From assembly GCA_963975135.1 (NCBI GenBank), contig CAXBGQ010000206.1, positions 1 through 5,744 on the forward strand: 5,744 nt of DNA. The letters are read 5' to 3'. Under the pieces are notes generated by a model. The model was not told the origin of the DNA and did no database searches. It was given only the letters and a program-made list of their open reading frames with translations. Origin of the DNA: Alterinioella sp963975135 (lineage in GTDB: Bacteria > Pseudomonadota > Alphaproteobacteria > Rhodobacterales > Rhodobacteraceae). Position 1 is the stretch's first letter. Each line of letters starts with the position of its first letter. The position numbers and the translations under genes are program-made. Below are positions 5,564 through 5,744 of the stretch, piece after piece.

Positions 5564-5744
5564 TCAATACAAATCCCAATCATCCTCGTGCAGAAGCTCG
5601 CCAATGGCCATCCAATCGGCGCGCACGCGGGCGATCTTGCTGTCTTCCCAGGTCCGGAACACCAGCTCGAACCCGTCGCGGCGCACGTTCTGGGCGCGCA
5701 GGTCGACGCGGTGGTTGGTGCTGATATCCATATCCCACATCGAC
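5564..5744 (-). CDS. H-type lectin domain protein, C-terminal part (cut by window edge)
   Basis: An open leftward frame enters at the window edge and stops with TGA at 5566-5564, giving the last 59 residues of a longer protein. The segment reads WDMDISTNHR, then RAQNVRRDGFELVF, then RTWEDSKIARVRADW, and ends in an acidic tail, EDDWDLY. This matches the C-terminal half of the H-type lectin domain (beta-sandwich fold of snail agglutinin and discoidin), in which a conserved NV..GF..VF.TW.D..IARVRA.W.AIG pattern covers the last strands. Eukaryotic members bind N-acetylgalactosamine; bacterial ones are mostly uncharacterised, so sugar binding is only a possibility. Internal ATGs at 5740 and 5731 fall within the domain and are unlikely starts. 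The ABM gene starts 24 bases downstream on the same strand. The N-terminus and any signal peptide lie outside the window. Confidence 0.72.
   Translation of the reverse strand, partial: SMWDMDISTNHRVDLRAQNVRRDGFELVFRTWEDSKIARVRADWMAIGELLHEDDWDLY

Noticed and set aside
5564..5740. A complete 58-residue small gene starting at the internal ATG at 5740
   Set aside because: The residues continue a known domain whose N-terminal half must lie beyond the window edge, and the frame stays open to the edge.

Overview
The window is 5.7 kb of GC-rich, tightly packed chromosomal DNA. About 96% of it is coding. The protein sequences look like those of an alphaproteobacterium of the Rhodobacterales (Paracoccus/Rhodobacter/roseobacter type). 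This placement rests on recall of family sequences (RibF, the long PRPP synthase, the bacterial H-type lectin) and on a GC-rich hairpin plus T-run of a kind I remember from that order; no search was run. I see no insertion sequence, tRNA, rRNA, CRISPR array or phage gene.

Layout. Positions 1-97 are intergenic: a terminator-like hairpin with a T-run, then a promoter-like -10 box just before ribF. Positions 98-2519 hold a rightward three-gene operon: ribF (riboflavin kinase/FAD synthetase), a UPF0260/YcgN-type cysteine-cluster protein, and a PLP-dependent low-specificity threonine aldolase. Both junctions are 4-base ATGA stop/start overlaps. Positions 3884-2509 hold a leftward two-gene operon: a 2-hydroxychromene-2-carboxylate isomerase-like (DsbA-fold) protein starting at TTG, then an alpha/beta hydrolase starting at GTG across a GTGA overlap. 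Its end runs 11 bases into the threonine aldolase gene. A 90-base divergent promoter region (3885-3974) separates it from prs (3975-4988, PRPP synthase). Downstream of prs, and overlapping its stop codon, lies a leftward gene for an ABM-domain protein with two membrane helices (5539-4985). Upstream of that, on the same strand and cut by the window edge, is the end of an H-type lectin domain gene (5744-5564).

How the genes relate. The two best understood products are central cofactor and nucleotide enzymes: RibF makes FMN and FAD, Prs makes PRPP. The threonine aldolase interconverts threonine with glycine and acetaldehyde. The isomerase-like protein and the hydrolase probably act together on an unknown substrate. 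The right-edge pair has no known job. I do not see a clear new multi-gene system. The points most worth checking are a terminator-like hairpin written inside the convergent ABM gene, a possibly leaderless ribF message with a palindrome on its -10 box, a hydrolase lacking the usual strand-7 acid, and the membrane ABM/lectin pair.
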